Source: Paucibacter aquatile (GTDB lineage: Bacteria > Pseudomonadota > Gammaproteobacteria > Burkholderiales > Burkholderiaceae_C). From it: DNA of 64,000 bases. The stretch's first letter is position 1. Each line of letters starts with the position of its first letter. Below, in pieces: positions 18,953 through 27,559 of this stretch. A model generated the notes under the pieces. The model saw only the letters and a list, made by a program, of their open reading frames with translations. It was not told the DNA's origin and made no database searches. The position numbers were made by a program, and so were the translations under genes. The DNA lies in the NCBI RefSeq assembly GCF_002885975.1, contig NZ_POSP01000003.1, forward strand, positions 1,426,001 to 1,490,000, read 5' to 3'.

Positions 18953-19366
18953 GTGCTTCACCTGACCCCGCTCCGCCGCCATGCCCGCTTCTTCAGCGGC
19001 TGGGTGGCCTGCTGCGTGCTGCTGATGGCGCTGGCGCCGGCCTTGGGCCAGCTGCTGGGCGCCCTGCGCGGCGAACCCAGCAGCTGGAGCCAGATCTGCC
19101 GCAGCAGTGTGGTCTCGCCCCGCGCGCAGCAATCGGTGCTGGCCGCGCGCCAGGCGGCGGACAAGGATTCGCTGCACGGCCTCTTCCACCATTGCCCGGC
19201 CTGCGATCTGCAGGCCCAGCAGGCGGCTGCACCGCCGCCAGCGCAGCAGGCCCTGCCCCTGCTCGGCTCACCCCGCCAGGCCATGCCGGTGCGCTTCCTC
19301 AGCGCGCCGCGGAGCATGCATGCCTGGGCGCCGCCGCAATCACGCGCGCCACCCACCGCGGCCTGA
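18953..19366 (+). CDS. DUF2946 family protein
   Basis: 137 residues from GTG 18953. It has one N-terminal hydrophobic segment (WVACCVLLMALAPALGQLLG) and then the DUF2946 hallmarks: a SQICR segment, and HHCPACDLQ, a Cys-x2-Cys with adjacent histidines. DUF2946 proteins are commonly found beside copper or heme TonB receptors and are thought to lie in the inner membrane or periplasm; no activity is established. A TACAAT -10 (18940-18945) lies 7 bp before the GTG, which would make the transcript nearly leaderless. The C-terminal third is Ala/Pro-rich. Confidence 0.75.
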   Translation: MLHLTPLRRHARFFSGWVACCVLLMALAPALGQLLGALRGEPSSWSQICRSSVVSPRAQQSVLAARQAADKDSLHGLFHHCPACDLQAQQAAAPPPAQQALPLLGSPRQAMPVRFLSAPRSMHAWAPPQSRAPPTAA

Positions 19367-19505
19367 TCCACCGCATGCGGCTGGCCTTTGGCCGCCGCCC
19401 TGGCTCTGACCCGGACCGCCGCTCTCGCAGCGGCCCCGCCAGCCCTTGATTGATTGATCTGCCACAGCCGCCGCGCTGTGCGCACTGCCACCCGGATTCC
19501 GCTCC

Positions 19506-21902
19506 ATGTCGTCCCCTATTTTTGCCGGCCACTGTGCCGCCCTGCCCCACCGTCGCACGCTCGTACTCGCACTGTCTGCCCTCTTCCCGCTTGGCGCCGC
19601 CCAGGCCCAAGGCGTTGCCACCGACCAGCAGCTCGCCCCGGTGCTGATCACCGGCGCTTCGCTGCGCTCCGGCCTGGCCGCCCATCTGCCCAGCAACAGC
19701 GTCAGCAAGACCGCCGAGGACCTGCGCGATCAGAACCTCTTCAACCCTGAGGACGCGCTGAAATACCTGCCCAACACCAGCATCCGCAAGCGCTATATCG
19801 GTGACCGCAACTCGATGATCGGCGGCCGCAGCTTCGGCACCCTGCAACCGGGCCGCGGCCTGGCCTATGTGGACGGCTACCTGATCAGCAACTTCCTCGG
19901 TCGCTTTGACGGCCCGCGCTGGAACATGATCACGCCCGAGGCGATCGCTCGCGTCGACATGCTCTATGGCCCCTTCTCGGCCATTTACCCCGGCAACTCG
20001 ATCGGCACCACGGTGGTGACGACCGAGCGCGAGCCGCGCGGCTTGGAAGCCTCAGCAAGGCTGACCGGCTACAGCCAGCGCTTCTCGCAGTACGGCCAGG
20101 CCGACAGCTACGGCGGCCACCAGCTCTCGGCCTATGTCGGCAACCGCCTGGATTCGGGCCTCTGGTACACGGCCAGCTTGAACCATCAGAACTCGACCTC
20201 GCAGCCGATGAACTACTACAGCGCCGGCGTGAACGCCAAGACCGGCGCCTTCGACCCGGCCAAACCGGGCGACAAGATCGTCACCGGCATCGTCTACGAC
20301 CGCGACCCCAAGGGCGCGGCACGCGCCGTCTTCGGCGCCAGCGGTGGCGCCATCGACCACACGGTGCAGGACATGCTCAAGCTGAAGGCGGGCTATGCCT
20401 TCACACCCGAGCTGATGGCCAGCGCCATGCTGGGCCTGTGGACCAATGACACGCAGAACAGCAACCGGCCGTTCTTGCGCGACGCGGCCGGCCACACCGT
20501 CTGGTCGGGCGCGGTCAGCGACGGCGTGAATCGCTTCGTCATCCCGGACAGCGCCTTCGCGCCGTCCAGCCGCGACGAACTGCACCGCCACGGCGGCCTG
20601 ACCCTGAAGACCCGCTACGCCAGCGGCTGGAATGCCTCCCTGGTCTATTCCAACTACCGCATCCTGCGCGATATCGCGGCCCAGGCGAACCTGCCCGAGC
20701 CGCAGGCCCAAGCCGGCGGCGAAGGCCTGTGGACGCGCCGCGACGGCACCGGCTGGAACACCCTGGAGCTGCAGGCCGCCTACAGCCCGGTGGCCGGCGA
20801 CTGGGGTGATGGCCGCCATGCCCTGACCCTGGGTCTGCATCGCAATGCCTACCTGCTCAACAGCCCCAGCCGCAAGGCGCCGAACTGGCTGAGCGGCGAG
20901 ACGGTGCTGACGCAAAGCTACAGCGGCCGCAGCGAGGTGATTGCCGCCTACGCGCAGGACGCATGGAAGCTGCAGCAAGACCTGACCCTGACCCTGGGTC
21001 TGCGCCAGGAGCAGTTCCGCACGACGGACGGCCTGCAGCTGCTGCGCGTCGCTAGCTGCAAGGCGGAGGCCGGTGCGCAATGCCAGGCCATGGGCGACGG
21101 CAGCTTCCAGCGCAGCCTGCCCTATGCCGAGCGCAAGCTCAGCGGCGCCTCGCCCAAGGCTTCGCTCGCCTGGATGGCCCAGCCCGATCTGACGCTGAAA
21201 GCCAGCTTCGGCCGTGGCGTGCGCTTCCCCAATGTGGAAGAGCTGTACAACGGCACCTTCACCGCCACCTCGCAAACCCAGAGCGACCCGAACCTGAAGG
21301 CCGAGCGCTCAAACGCACTGGAGTTCAGCGCCGAAAAGGACTGGGAGCTGCAGCGCCTGCGCGTCTCGCTGTTCCATGACGATGTGCGCGACGCCATCCT
21401 GCGCCAGAGCGACACCAGCGTGCTGCCCAGCGTGACCCGGGTCTCCAATGTGGACCGGGTGCGCACCTACGGCCTGGAGCTGGTCTGGCAGACCCAGGAT
21501 CTGTTCATCCAGGGCCTGAGCCTTGATGTCAACGCGGCCTTTGCCCATTCCAAAGTGCTGGCCAATGCACGTGACCCGCAAAGCGTGGGCAAATGGTGGC
21601 TGCGTGTGCCCAAGGTCCGCGCCAATGTGCTGGCTGCCTACCGGCCGAACAGCCGCTGGATGGCCAGCCTCGGCCTGCGCCACTCGGGCCGCGCCTACAA
21701 CGACAGCTACAACCTCGACAGCAATCCGAATGTCTACGGCGGCGTCTCGTCCTTCACCTTTGTGGACCTGCGCTGCAGCGTCCAGCTGAGCCCCAAGTTC
21801 GAGCTGGCCCTGGGTCTGGACAATGCCACGGACCGCCGTGGCTACCAGGCCCACCCCTACCCCGGCCGCACCCTGTTCACCGAAATCCGGGCCCGCTACT
21901 GA
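19506..21902 (+). CDS. TonB-dependent outer-membrane receptor
   Basis: 798 residues with signal peptide (to about residue 35, LGAAQAQ), a plug domain (~55-185: TAEDLRDQNLFNPEDALKYL, RNSMIGGRSFG, ARVDMLYGPFSAIYPGNS) and a 22-strand barrel ending TEIRARY, a terminal aromatic as usual. No obvious TonB box consensus was picked out, though QLAPVLITGA lies where one is expected. Neighbouring genes (PCu(A)C, DUF2946, thioredoxin-like) point to copper or copper-chelate uptake, as with OprC-type receptors; a Met/His-rich copper site was not identified. Next gene starts 17 bp downstream, so co-transcription is likely. Confidence 0.9.
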   Translation: MSSPIFAGHCAALPHRRTLVLALSALFPLGAAQAQGVATDQQLAPVLITGASLRSGLAAHLPSNSVSKTAEDLRDQNLFNPEDALKYLPNTSIRKRYIGDRNSMIGGRSFGTLQPGRGLAYVDGYLISNFLGRFDGPRWNMITPEAIARVDMLYGPFSAIYPGNSIGTTVVTTEREPRGLEASARLTGYSQRFSQYGQADSYGGHQLSAYVGNRLDSGLWYTASLNHQNSTSQPMNYYSAGVNAKTGAFDPAKPGDKIVTGIVYDRDPKGAARAVFGASGGAIDHTVQDMLKLKAGYAFTPELMASAMLGLWTNDTQNSNRPFLRDAAGHTVWSGAVSDGVNRFVIPDSAFAPSSRDELHRHGGLTLKTRYASGWNASLVYSNYRILRDIAAQANLPEPQAQAGGEGLWTRRDGTGWNTLELQAAYSPVAGDWGDGRHALTLGLHRNAYLLNSPSRKAPNWLSGETVLTQSYSGRSEVIAAYAQDAWKLQQDLTLTLGLRQEQFRTTDGLQLLRVASCKAEAGAQCQAMGDGSFQRSLPYAERKLSGASPKASLAWMAQPDLTLKASFGRGVRFPNVEELYNGTFTATSQTQSDPNLKAERSNALEFSAEKDWELQRLRVSLFHDDVRDAILRQSDTSVLPSVTRVSNVDRVRTYGLELVWQTQDLFIQGLSLDVNAAFAHSKVLANARDPQSVGKWWLRVPKVRANVLAAYRPNSRWMASLGLRHSGRAYNDSYNLDSNPNVYGGVSSFTFVDLRCSVQLSPKFELALGLDNATDRRGYQAHPYPGRTLFTEIRARY

Positions 21903-21919
21903 GTGAAGAAGGGATCCAC

Positions 21920-23170
21920 ATGACGACACGATTGCACAGACTCTGCGCCGCTTTCAGCCTGGCGGCCACGCTGCTGCCGGCCGCCTGGGCGCAGCATGGC
22001 GGAGACCACGCCGCGGCGGCAGCCCGGCCGGCCAAGACCGGCAAGCCCGCCTTGGCCGTGGGCGCGGCCTTCTCGCCCGCGGGCGAACTCTGGCTCAGCG
22101 GCCTGGACGCGCAAGGCCGGCTGTTTGTGCAGCGCAGCGCCGATGAGGGGCGCAGCTGGACAGCACCGCGCCTGCTGGACATCGCCGGCGAGAAGCCGGT
22201 TGCCGACGGCGAGAACCGGCCCAAGATCGCCTTCGGCCCGCAAGCCACCGTGGTGATCAGCTACACGCGGCCGCTGGCCAAGCCCTACACCGGCGAGATC
22301 CGCATGCTGCGCTCAACAGACGGCGGCGCCAGCTTCGGCCCGCCCTTCACCGTGCACGCGGACCGGCAAGTCATCACCCACCGCTTCGAATCGATCGCCT
22401 TCGATGCGCGCGGCGTGCTGCACACGGTCTGGATCGACAAGCGCGATTTGGAGCTGAGCAAGACCGCCGCGGCCCAGGGCAAGCCGACCGGCAAGCCCTA
22501 CCGCGGCGCCGCCATCTACCGCAATGAATCGACGGATGGCGGCGCGAGCTTCGGGCCTGATCTGAAAGTGGCCGATCACAGCTGCGAATGCTGCCGCATC
22601 GCCCTGAGCCCCACGCCCGAGGGCGGCATGGCGGCGCTCTGGCGCCATGTCTTCGAGCCGAATGAGCGTGACCATGGCTTTGCACTGCTGCAGGGCGCGG
22701 CCTCGGAGCCGCCCGCCGCGCCGGTGCGGGCCAGCCTGGACCGCTGGGCCGTGGATGCCTGCCCGCACCACGGCCCAGGCCTCACGCCGGCCGAGGGCGG
22801 TGGCTACCACGCCGTCTGGTTCGGCCTGCGCGGCGGCGAGGCGGCCGTGCGCTATGGCCGGCTGGACGCCCAGGGCCGCCCGGTCGGCGCCGTCCAGGCC
22901 TTGCCCGATGCCGGGGCCGAGCACGCCGATGTGATCGCGGCCGGCCCAGAGCTGGCCATCGTCTGGCGCAGCTTCGACGGCGCGACGCAGAGCCAGCGCC
23001 TGCGCGCCTGGCTGTCCAGCGACGGCGGCAGCAGCTTCCAGCTGCGCGAACTGGCCGCCACCGGCCTGAACAACGACCACCCCCGCCTGCTGCGCCACGG
23101 CCAGCGGCTCTACGCGCTCTGGCGCACCCAGGAGCAGATCCATGTCATTGCCCTCAAGAACTCGCCCTGA
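21920..23170 (+). CDS. exported BNR/sialidase-like beta-propeller with CxCC and CPHH motifs
   Basis: 416 residues from ATG 21920 with signal peptide ending AAWAQ and HGGDH at the mature end. Several Asp-box repeats are visible (SADEGRSW, STDGGASFGP twice, SSDGGSSF), typical of a BNR propeller. Between blades it holds DHSCECCRI (Cys222, Cys224, Cys225) and DACPHHG (Cys281, His283, His284). These are unusual for sialidases and could bind a metal or form disulfides. With a TonB receptor upstream and a thioredoxin-like gene overlapping its 3' end by 29 bp, a periplasmic metal-binding role is more likely than glycan hydrolysis. True sialidase arginine-triad residues were not recognised. Confidence 0.75.
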   Translation: MTTRLHRLCAAFSLAATLLPAAWAQHGGDHAAAAARPAKTGKPALAVGAAFSPAGELWLSGLDAQGRLFVQRSADEGRSWTAPRLLDIAGEKPVADGENRPKIAFGPQATVVISYTRPLAKPYTGEIRMLRSTDGGASFGPPFTVHADRQVITHRFESIAFDARGVLHTVWIDKRDLELSKTAAAQGKPTGKPYRGAAIYRNESTDGGASFGPDLKVADHSCECCRIALSPTPEGGMAALWRHVFEPNERDHGFALLQGAASEPPAAPVRASLDRWAVDACPHHGPGLTPAEGGGYHAVWFGLRGGEAAVRYGRLDAQGRPVGAVQALPDAGAEHADVIAAGPELAIVWRSFDGATQSQRLRAWLSSDGGSSFQLRELAATGLNNDHPRLLRHGQRLYALWRTQEQIHVIALKNSP

Positions 23171-23660
23171 AACGAGATGGCGGACTCAGGCCCTCGGCCT
23201 GGCGGCCTGGCTGCTGCTGGCCGCGGCGCCGGCCCAAGCCAAGCGTCAGGTGGAAGCCTTCGACAGCCAGGCCTGGGCGCAGCTGCAGGCGAGCCTGAAG
23301 ACACCGGCCCTGGTGGTCTTCTCCAGCACCGACTGCGGCCACTGCCCCGCCGTGCTGGCCCAGCTGGCAGCCGCGCCAGAGCGCAAGCGCCAGCGCGCCC
23401 CGCTGATCGCCGTCGTCATGGACCAGGCCCCAGGCGAGGATGACAGCGGGCTGCTGGCCAACCCGCATTACAAGCGCGCCGACCGGGTCTTCGCCTTTCA
23501 GGGCCAGGCTGCCGCCCTGCGCTACAGCGTCGACCCCGGCTGGCGTGGCATCACCCCCTATATCGCGCTGCTGCGCCCCGGGCGGCCGGTGCAATGGGTG
23601 CTGGGCCCACCGCAGGCCGAGGACCTGGCGGCCTGGGCCCGATCCAGGCCGGGCCAGTGA
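23142..23660 (+). CDS. periplasmic thioredoxin-like protein
   Basis: 172 residues. A Sec-type signal (ALGLAAWLLLAAAPAQA, cleavage near residue 33) is followed by a thioredoxin-like fold with VVFSSTDCGHCPAVL, giving a CGHC redox pair (Cys65, Cys68), and later GITPYIALL, which holds the equivalent of the cis-proline loop. The start lies 29 bp inside the preceding gene, so translation is coupled. It may keep the cysteines of the BNR protein or DUF2946 protein reduced, or be a copper-related oxidoreductase. This is inferred from context. Confidence 0.8.
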   Translation: MSLPSRTRPETRWRTQALGLAAWLLLAAAPAQAKRQVEAFDSQAWAQLQASLKTPALVVFSSTDCGHCPAVLAQLAAAPERKRQRAPLIAVVMDQAPGEDDSGLLANPHYKRADRVFAFQGQAAALRYSVDPGWRGITPYIALLRPGRPVQWVLGPPQAEDLAAWARSRPGQ

Positions 23661-23801
23661 ACGTCCTGAGAACAAGCGCCCTACGCCCGGTCTGATTCGC
23701 CTTTCCTGCAAGGCGCTTCCCCCGATGATGCGTGCTGAGCCCGAACAGGCTCGCACCTTCATCGCAACTCTGCGGCCTCGAGCCGTCCGGGGGATGTCTC
23801 C

Positions 23802-25556
23802 ATGCAGCTTCTGAAGAACCTGACCATTGCCGGCAAGCTGCGCGCTGCCTTCGGCCTGCTGGCCGGCTTGCTTGTCCTGCTGGCCTTGTTCGGCTACCGG
23901 CAAGTGCACCAGGTGCAAATGGACTCTTCCGAGATCAGCCACAACTGGTTGCCCTCGGTGCGCTATGCCTCGGCTTTGAACGGGGACTTGAGCGAGTTCC
24001 GCATCGGCGTGCTGCTGCGCGTGAACGCCAGCACCCCGGAACAGATCAGCGCCGCCGAGAGTGCCATGAGCCATGCGCAGGACGAGCTCAAGAAAGACGC
24101 ATCCCAGTACGAGAAGCTGATCAGCAGTGCGGAAGAGCGCAAGCTCTACGAGCAGTTCACGGCGCAATGGAACAGCTACCAAGCCCTGGCGAAAGAAGCG
24201 CTGGCCACGGCCGCTGCCGGCAATGCCGATGAGGCGCGCAAGCAGCTGGGCGGCGGTGCTCGCCAGGCCTTTGAGGGCGCCCGCAGCAGCGCTGAAAAAA
24301 TCGTGGCGCTCAATGTCAAGGGCGCCGACGATGCGGCTTTGGACGCCGACGAAGTTTACAAATCAGCGTTGACCGGTTTGGCCATCGTCTCGGTGCTGGC
24401 CCTGGTGGCGGCCGCCATGATGGCCACGGCCCTGATCCGTGGCATCACCGCCCCGCTGAGCCTGGCCGTGCAGGCCGCCGACCGCGTCGCCAGCGGTGAC
24501 CTGAGTCAGGCCATCCACAGCGATTCGCAGGACGAAACCGGCCAGTTGCTCAGCGCCCTGTCCCGAATGCAAACCAGTCTGATGGGCACCGTCAGCGATG
24601 TGCGCGACGGCGCCGAATCGGTGGCCACCGCCAGCGCCCAGATCGCCCAAGGCAATGCCGATCTGTCCTCGCGCACCGAGGAACAGGCTTCGTCGCTGGA
24701 AGAAACCTCGGCCACCATGGAGGAGCTGAACGCCACCGTTCGCCAGAACGCCGACAACGCCGCCCAGGCCAACCAGCTGGCGCAAAGCGCCGCCCAGGTG
24801 GCCCGCGATGGCGGCCAGGTGGTGGGCGAGGTGGTGGAGACCATGCGCGGCATTGAAGGCAGCTCCAAGCGCATCTCGGACATCATCAGCGTCATCGACG
24901 GCATTGCTTTCCAGACCAATATCCTGGCCCTGAACGCTGCCGTGGAAGCCGCCCGTGCGGGTGAACAAGGCCGTGGTTTCGCGGTCGTCGCCAGCGAGGT
25001 GCGCAACTTGGCCCAGCGCAGCGCCGATGCTGCCAAGGAAATCAAGAGCCTGATCAATGACTCGGTCGAGCGCGTGCAGACCGGCACCCAGCTGGTGGAC
25101 CGCGCCGGCCAGACCATCCAGGACATCGTCGGTTCGGTGCAGCGCCTGGCCGACATCGTCGGCGAGATCAGCAGCGCCAGCCGCGAGCAGAGTTCGGGCA
25201 TCAGCCAGGTCGGCGAGGCCGTGACCCAGCTCGACCGCGCCACCCAGCAGAACGCCGCTCTGGTCGAGGAAAGCGCTGCGGCCAGCGAAAGCCTGCGCAA
25301 CCAGGCCCAGGGTCTGCTGAACGCTGTGGCCAGCTTCAAGCTCTCAGCCCAGGGCGCGCACAAAGCCGCGCTCGCGCCCAGCCGCAAACCGATCAAGTCC
25401 ACGCACCAGGCGGCCTCGCACGCGGCCAAGCCGGCTGCGGCCAAGAAGCCCGCAAGCACTCAGACCAGCAAGCCCGCCCCGGCAGCCGCCCCTCGCGCCC
25501 CGGCACCCGCGCCAGCGCCAGCCCCGGCCGATGACGGGGGCTGGGACACCTTCTAA
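23802..25556 (+). CDS. methyl-accepting chemotaxis protein
   Basis: 584 residues. TM1 at ~8-32, a periplasmic four-helix-bundle type ligand region to ~188, TM2 at ~189-211, HAMP (~212-265), then the cytoplasmic coiled-coil signalling domain with the hairpin tip around the EVRNLAQRSADAAKEI segment. An Ala/Pro/Lys-rich linker leads to a C-terminal GGWDTF, close to the NWETF-type pentapeptide that tethers CheR/CheB in Tar-like receptors, so this receptor is probably adapted by tethered methylation. Ligand unknown. It is preceded by a 140-bp gap and has its own terminator about 190 bp downstream. Confidence 0.94.
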   Translation: MQLLKNLTIAGKLRAAFGLLAGLLVLLALFGYRQVHQVQMDSSEISHNWLPSVRYASALNGDLSEFRIGVLLRVNASTPEQISAAESAMSHAQDELKKDASQYEKLISSAEERKLYEQFTAQWNSYQALAKEALATAAAGNADEARKQLGGGARQAFEGARSSAEKIVALNVKGADDAALDADEVYKSALTGLAIVSVLALVAAAMMATALIRGITAPLSLAVQAADRVASGDLSQAIHSDSQDETGQLLSALSRMQTSLMGTVSDVRDGAESVATASAQIAQGNADLSSRTEEQASSLEETSATMEELNATVRQNADNAAQANQLAQSAAQVARDGGQVVGEVVETMRGIEGSSKRISDIISVIDGIAFQTNILALNAAVEAARAGEQGRGFAVVASEVRNLAQRSADAAKEIKSLINDSVERVQTGTQLVDRAGQTIQDIVGSVQRLADIVGEISSASREQSSGISQVGEAVTQLDRATQQNAALVEESAAASESLRNQAQGLLNAVASFKLSAQGAHKAALAPSRKPIKSTHQAASHAAKPAAAKKPASTQTSKPAPAAAPRAPAPAPAPAPADDGGWDTF

Positions 25557-25741
25557 GCCAGGCGTCGCCCCGGCGACGCTCTCCGTTTCACAGCGAGCAG
25601 GCCGCGTGCGCCCCGCTGGAGCCCGCTCCAGCGCCCGCGTTCGCCACAAGCCTGCGCTGCACGCGCAACACCCGGTCACCGCAGCCCCACGCCCGCTTGC
25701 TTCCCAAGCCGGCGTCCCGGGCGGTGGCATGCGCTCTTCAC

Positions 25742-25773
25742 AAGCCCCGGCCGCAAGGTCGGGGCTTTTTTTG
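25742..25773 (+). terminator. intrinsic terminator downstream of the chemoreceptor gene
   Basis: Stem AAGCCCCG (25742-25749) with CGGGGCTT (25760-25767), a 10-base loop, then a run of seven Ts. It lies about 190 bp beyond the stop, just before the repeat at 25842. Confidence 0.8.
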
Positions 25774-25841
25774 CTTCTGAGGCACACAAGCGCTGAACGG
25801 CCCAGGGCTCAAGCCGACACATGGCTGTCCTCCACTGTGCC

Positions 25842-26090
25842 GATCGCTCACGCTGCGGTGTCTCGTCCCGCCGCCGGGCTCATGGTTCGCGGGTCGGCTC
25901 TGCGAGCCGACTCCCCTCGGTGCTCACGCCGCGGCTCAGCGGCGCCAATCTCCCTCCGTTCGCTGCGCTCACTGCGGTCAGACAGTGGCGCCGAGTCAGC
26001 GCTTGAAGCGCGCGAGTACGCGCGCCTGAGCCGCTCCTCTGCGCCCTTGGCCGCGCACAAATCGCCCGTCGGCGGGCCGAGCCACCTCCG
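25842..26090 (+). repeat. composite intergenic repeat, locus 2, unit C
   Basis: Inverted, about 96% identical copy of 11099-11347. The 680-bp gap 25557-26238 holds no convincing gene: apart from the terminator and this repeat I see nothing. The two copies are in opposite orientation and bracket the 14.5-kb block from xdhC to the chemoreceptor. Confidence 0.8.
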
Positions 26091-26186
26091 AAGTGGGCGT
26101 TCTCCACCGACGGGGGGCACATCGACCCCGGAACCATGAGCCCGGTGGCGGCACGGGCTGCAGGGCCTTACGAGCAAAACCCATCA
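26091..26186 (-). repeat. remainder of composite repeat, locus 2 (spacer plus truncated unit A head)
   Basis: After unit C the sequence continues with a diverged version of the locus-1 spacer (GTTCTCCACCG ... CACATCGACC against the reverse complement of 11051-11098) and then with the inverted head of unit A (GGAACCATGAGCCCGGTGGC ... GGGCTGCAGGGCC). Locus 2 is thus the reverse complement of locus 1 with most of unit A deleted. Confidence 0.6.
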
Positions 26187-26238
26187 GCCTCACAGAGGCG
26201 AGAACGCCCCATCAAGCGAGACGAAACCAGCGGTGGCT

Positions 26239-27501
26239 TCAATCCGCCAGCAAAGTCTCCAGGCACTGCTCGCGCAGGCCGTAGAACGCCTTGACCTCGG
26301 CGATCTGGCTCAAGAGCTCGGCGCGGCGGGCGGCGCTCAAGGGCTGGGGGCGTTTGACGGCCAGGATCATCTTGTTCTTGCTGGTGTGTTCCAGCGCGAC
26401 GAACTCGAAGACCTGGGTTTCGTAGCCCTGGGATTCCAGCAGCAGGGCGCGCAGGGAATCGGTCACCATCTCGGCCTCCTGGCCCAGATGGATGCCGTGC
26501 TGCAGCAGCGGGCGCAGCTGGGCCGGCATCTGCATCTGCGGGCGAATCTGCTTGTGGCAGCAGGGCGAGCACATGATGACGCGGGCGCCGGTGCGCAGGC
26601 CGAAATGGATGGCGTAATCGGTGGCGATGTCGCAGGCATGCAGGGCAATCATGACGTCCAGACGCAGCGGGGTGTAGCTGCGCACATCGCCCTGATCGAA
26701 GCGCAGGCCCTCCATGCCGTGGCGGCGGGCTGCCTCATTGCACAGGCGCACCATGTCCTCGCGCAGCTCCACACCGGTCACCTGGGCCTGCTTGCCCTGG
26801 GCGCGCAGCCAGTCGTGCATGGCAAAGGTCAGATAGCCCTTGCCCGAGCCGAAATCGGCCACATGCACATCGGGGCTTTCGGCCAAGCCCGAGTTCTTCA
26901 GCGCCGCGGCAAAAATCTCGATGAACTTGTTGATCTGCTTCCATTTGCGCGACATGGCTGGCACCAGCTGCAGCTCGTCCTCGCCGCCGCGCCGCACGGC
27001 ATGGGTCACGCCCAGATCGCGCCAGAAGGGGCGATCCAGTTCCAGATAACGTTGTTTTTCCTTGTCATGGCCCTGGGTTTGCACCTGGGCCTGAGGCGGG
27101 GCGGACTCGGCGCTGCGGCCCACGCGCAGGCTGGGGCGGCCCTTGCGGCTGAAGGCCAGCTGCACCTCGTGGCTCTGGGTCTGCAGGTGCGCGTTCTGAA
27201 ACTCTGCCCCCAGCAGCGCGTCCACTTCGGCCAGGGCCTCCGGCACGGCCAGGTTCTTGGTGATGTCCTTGGTCTGGTAGCGCCAAAGCAGGCTCAGCGC
27301 CACCTCGCCACGCAGCTGCACCGGGCGCAGGGTCAGGCGCTCCAGCTGGGGCTGCGAGCCGCTGTACTTGCTCAGCAGCAGCTTGACGAAGCTGCCGTCC
27401 TGCAAGGCGGTGTGCAGCAGCTTGAGAAAGCGCTGGCGGGCGTCGGCCTGGGCTGCGGGGGCGGCAGGCGCCTGGGGGTCGGAGATCAGATGGGAAAACA
27501 T
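26239..27501 (-). CDS. class I SAM-dependent methyltransferase (METTL25/Methyltransf_32-like)
   Basis: 420 residues from ATG 27501. A start at 27561 is also open but would overlap the ATG of the divergent gene. The N-terminal ~190 residues are an uncharacterised region (SKYSGSQPQLERLTLRPVQL, RYQTKDITKN). SAM-binding motif I is VADFGSGKGYLTF (~212-224), followed by GVELREDMVRLCNEA and DVMIALHACDIATDYAI, then a CSPCCHKQI motif with clustered cysteines typical of this family. Substrate unknown; proteins of this type are proposed RNA or protein methyltransferases. No partner gene on the same strand. Confidence 0.85.
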   Translation of the reverse strand: MFSHLISDPQAPAAPAAQADARQRFLKLLHTALQDGSFVKLLLSKYSGSQPQLERLTLRPVQLRGEVALSLLWRYQTKDITKNLAVPEALAEVDALLGAEFQNAHLQTQSHEVQLAFSRKGRPSLRVGRSAESAPPQAQVQTQGHDKEKQRYLELDRPFWRDLGVTHAVRRGGEDELQLVPAMSRKWKQINKFIEIFAAALKNSGLAESPDVHVADFGSGKGYLTFAMHDWLRAQGKQAQVTGVELREDMVRLCNEAARRHGMEGLRFDQGDVRSYTPLRLDVMIALHACDIATDYAIHFGLRTGARVIMCSPCCHKQIRPQMQMPAQLRPLLQHGIHLGQEAEMVTDSLRALLLESQGYETQVFEFVALEHTSKNKMILAVKRPQPLSAARRAELLSQIAEVKAFYGLREQCLETLLAD

Positions 27502-27559
27502 GGCCGGCGTCCGTGCAAAAGCCGATTTTCCGTCATTGCGTGCGCCTACCATCCGAGCC

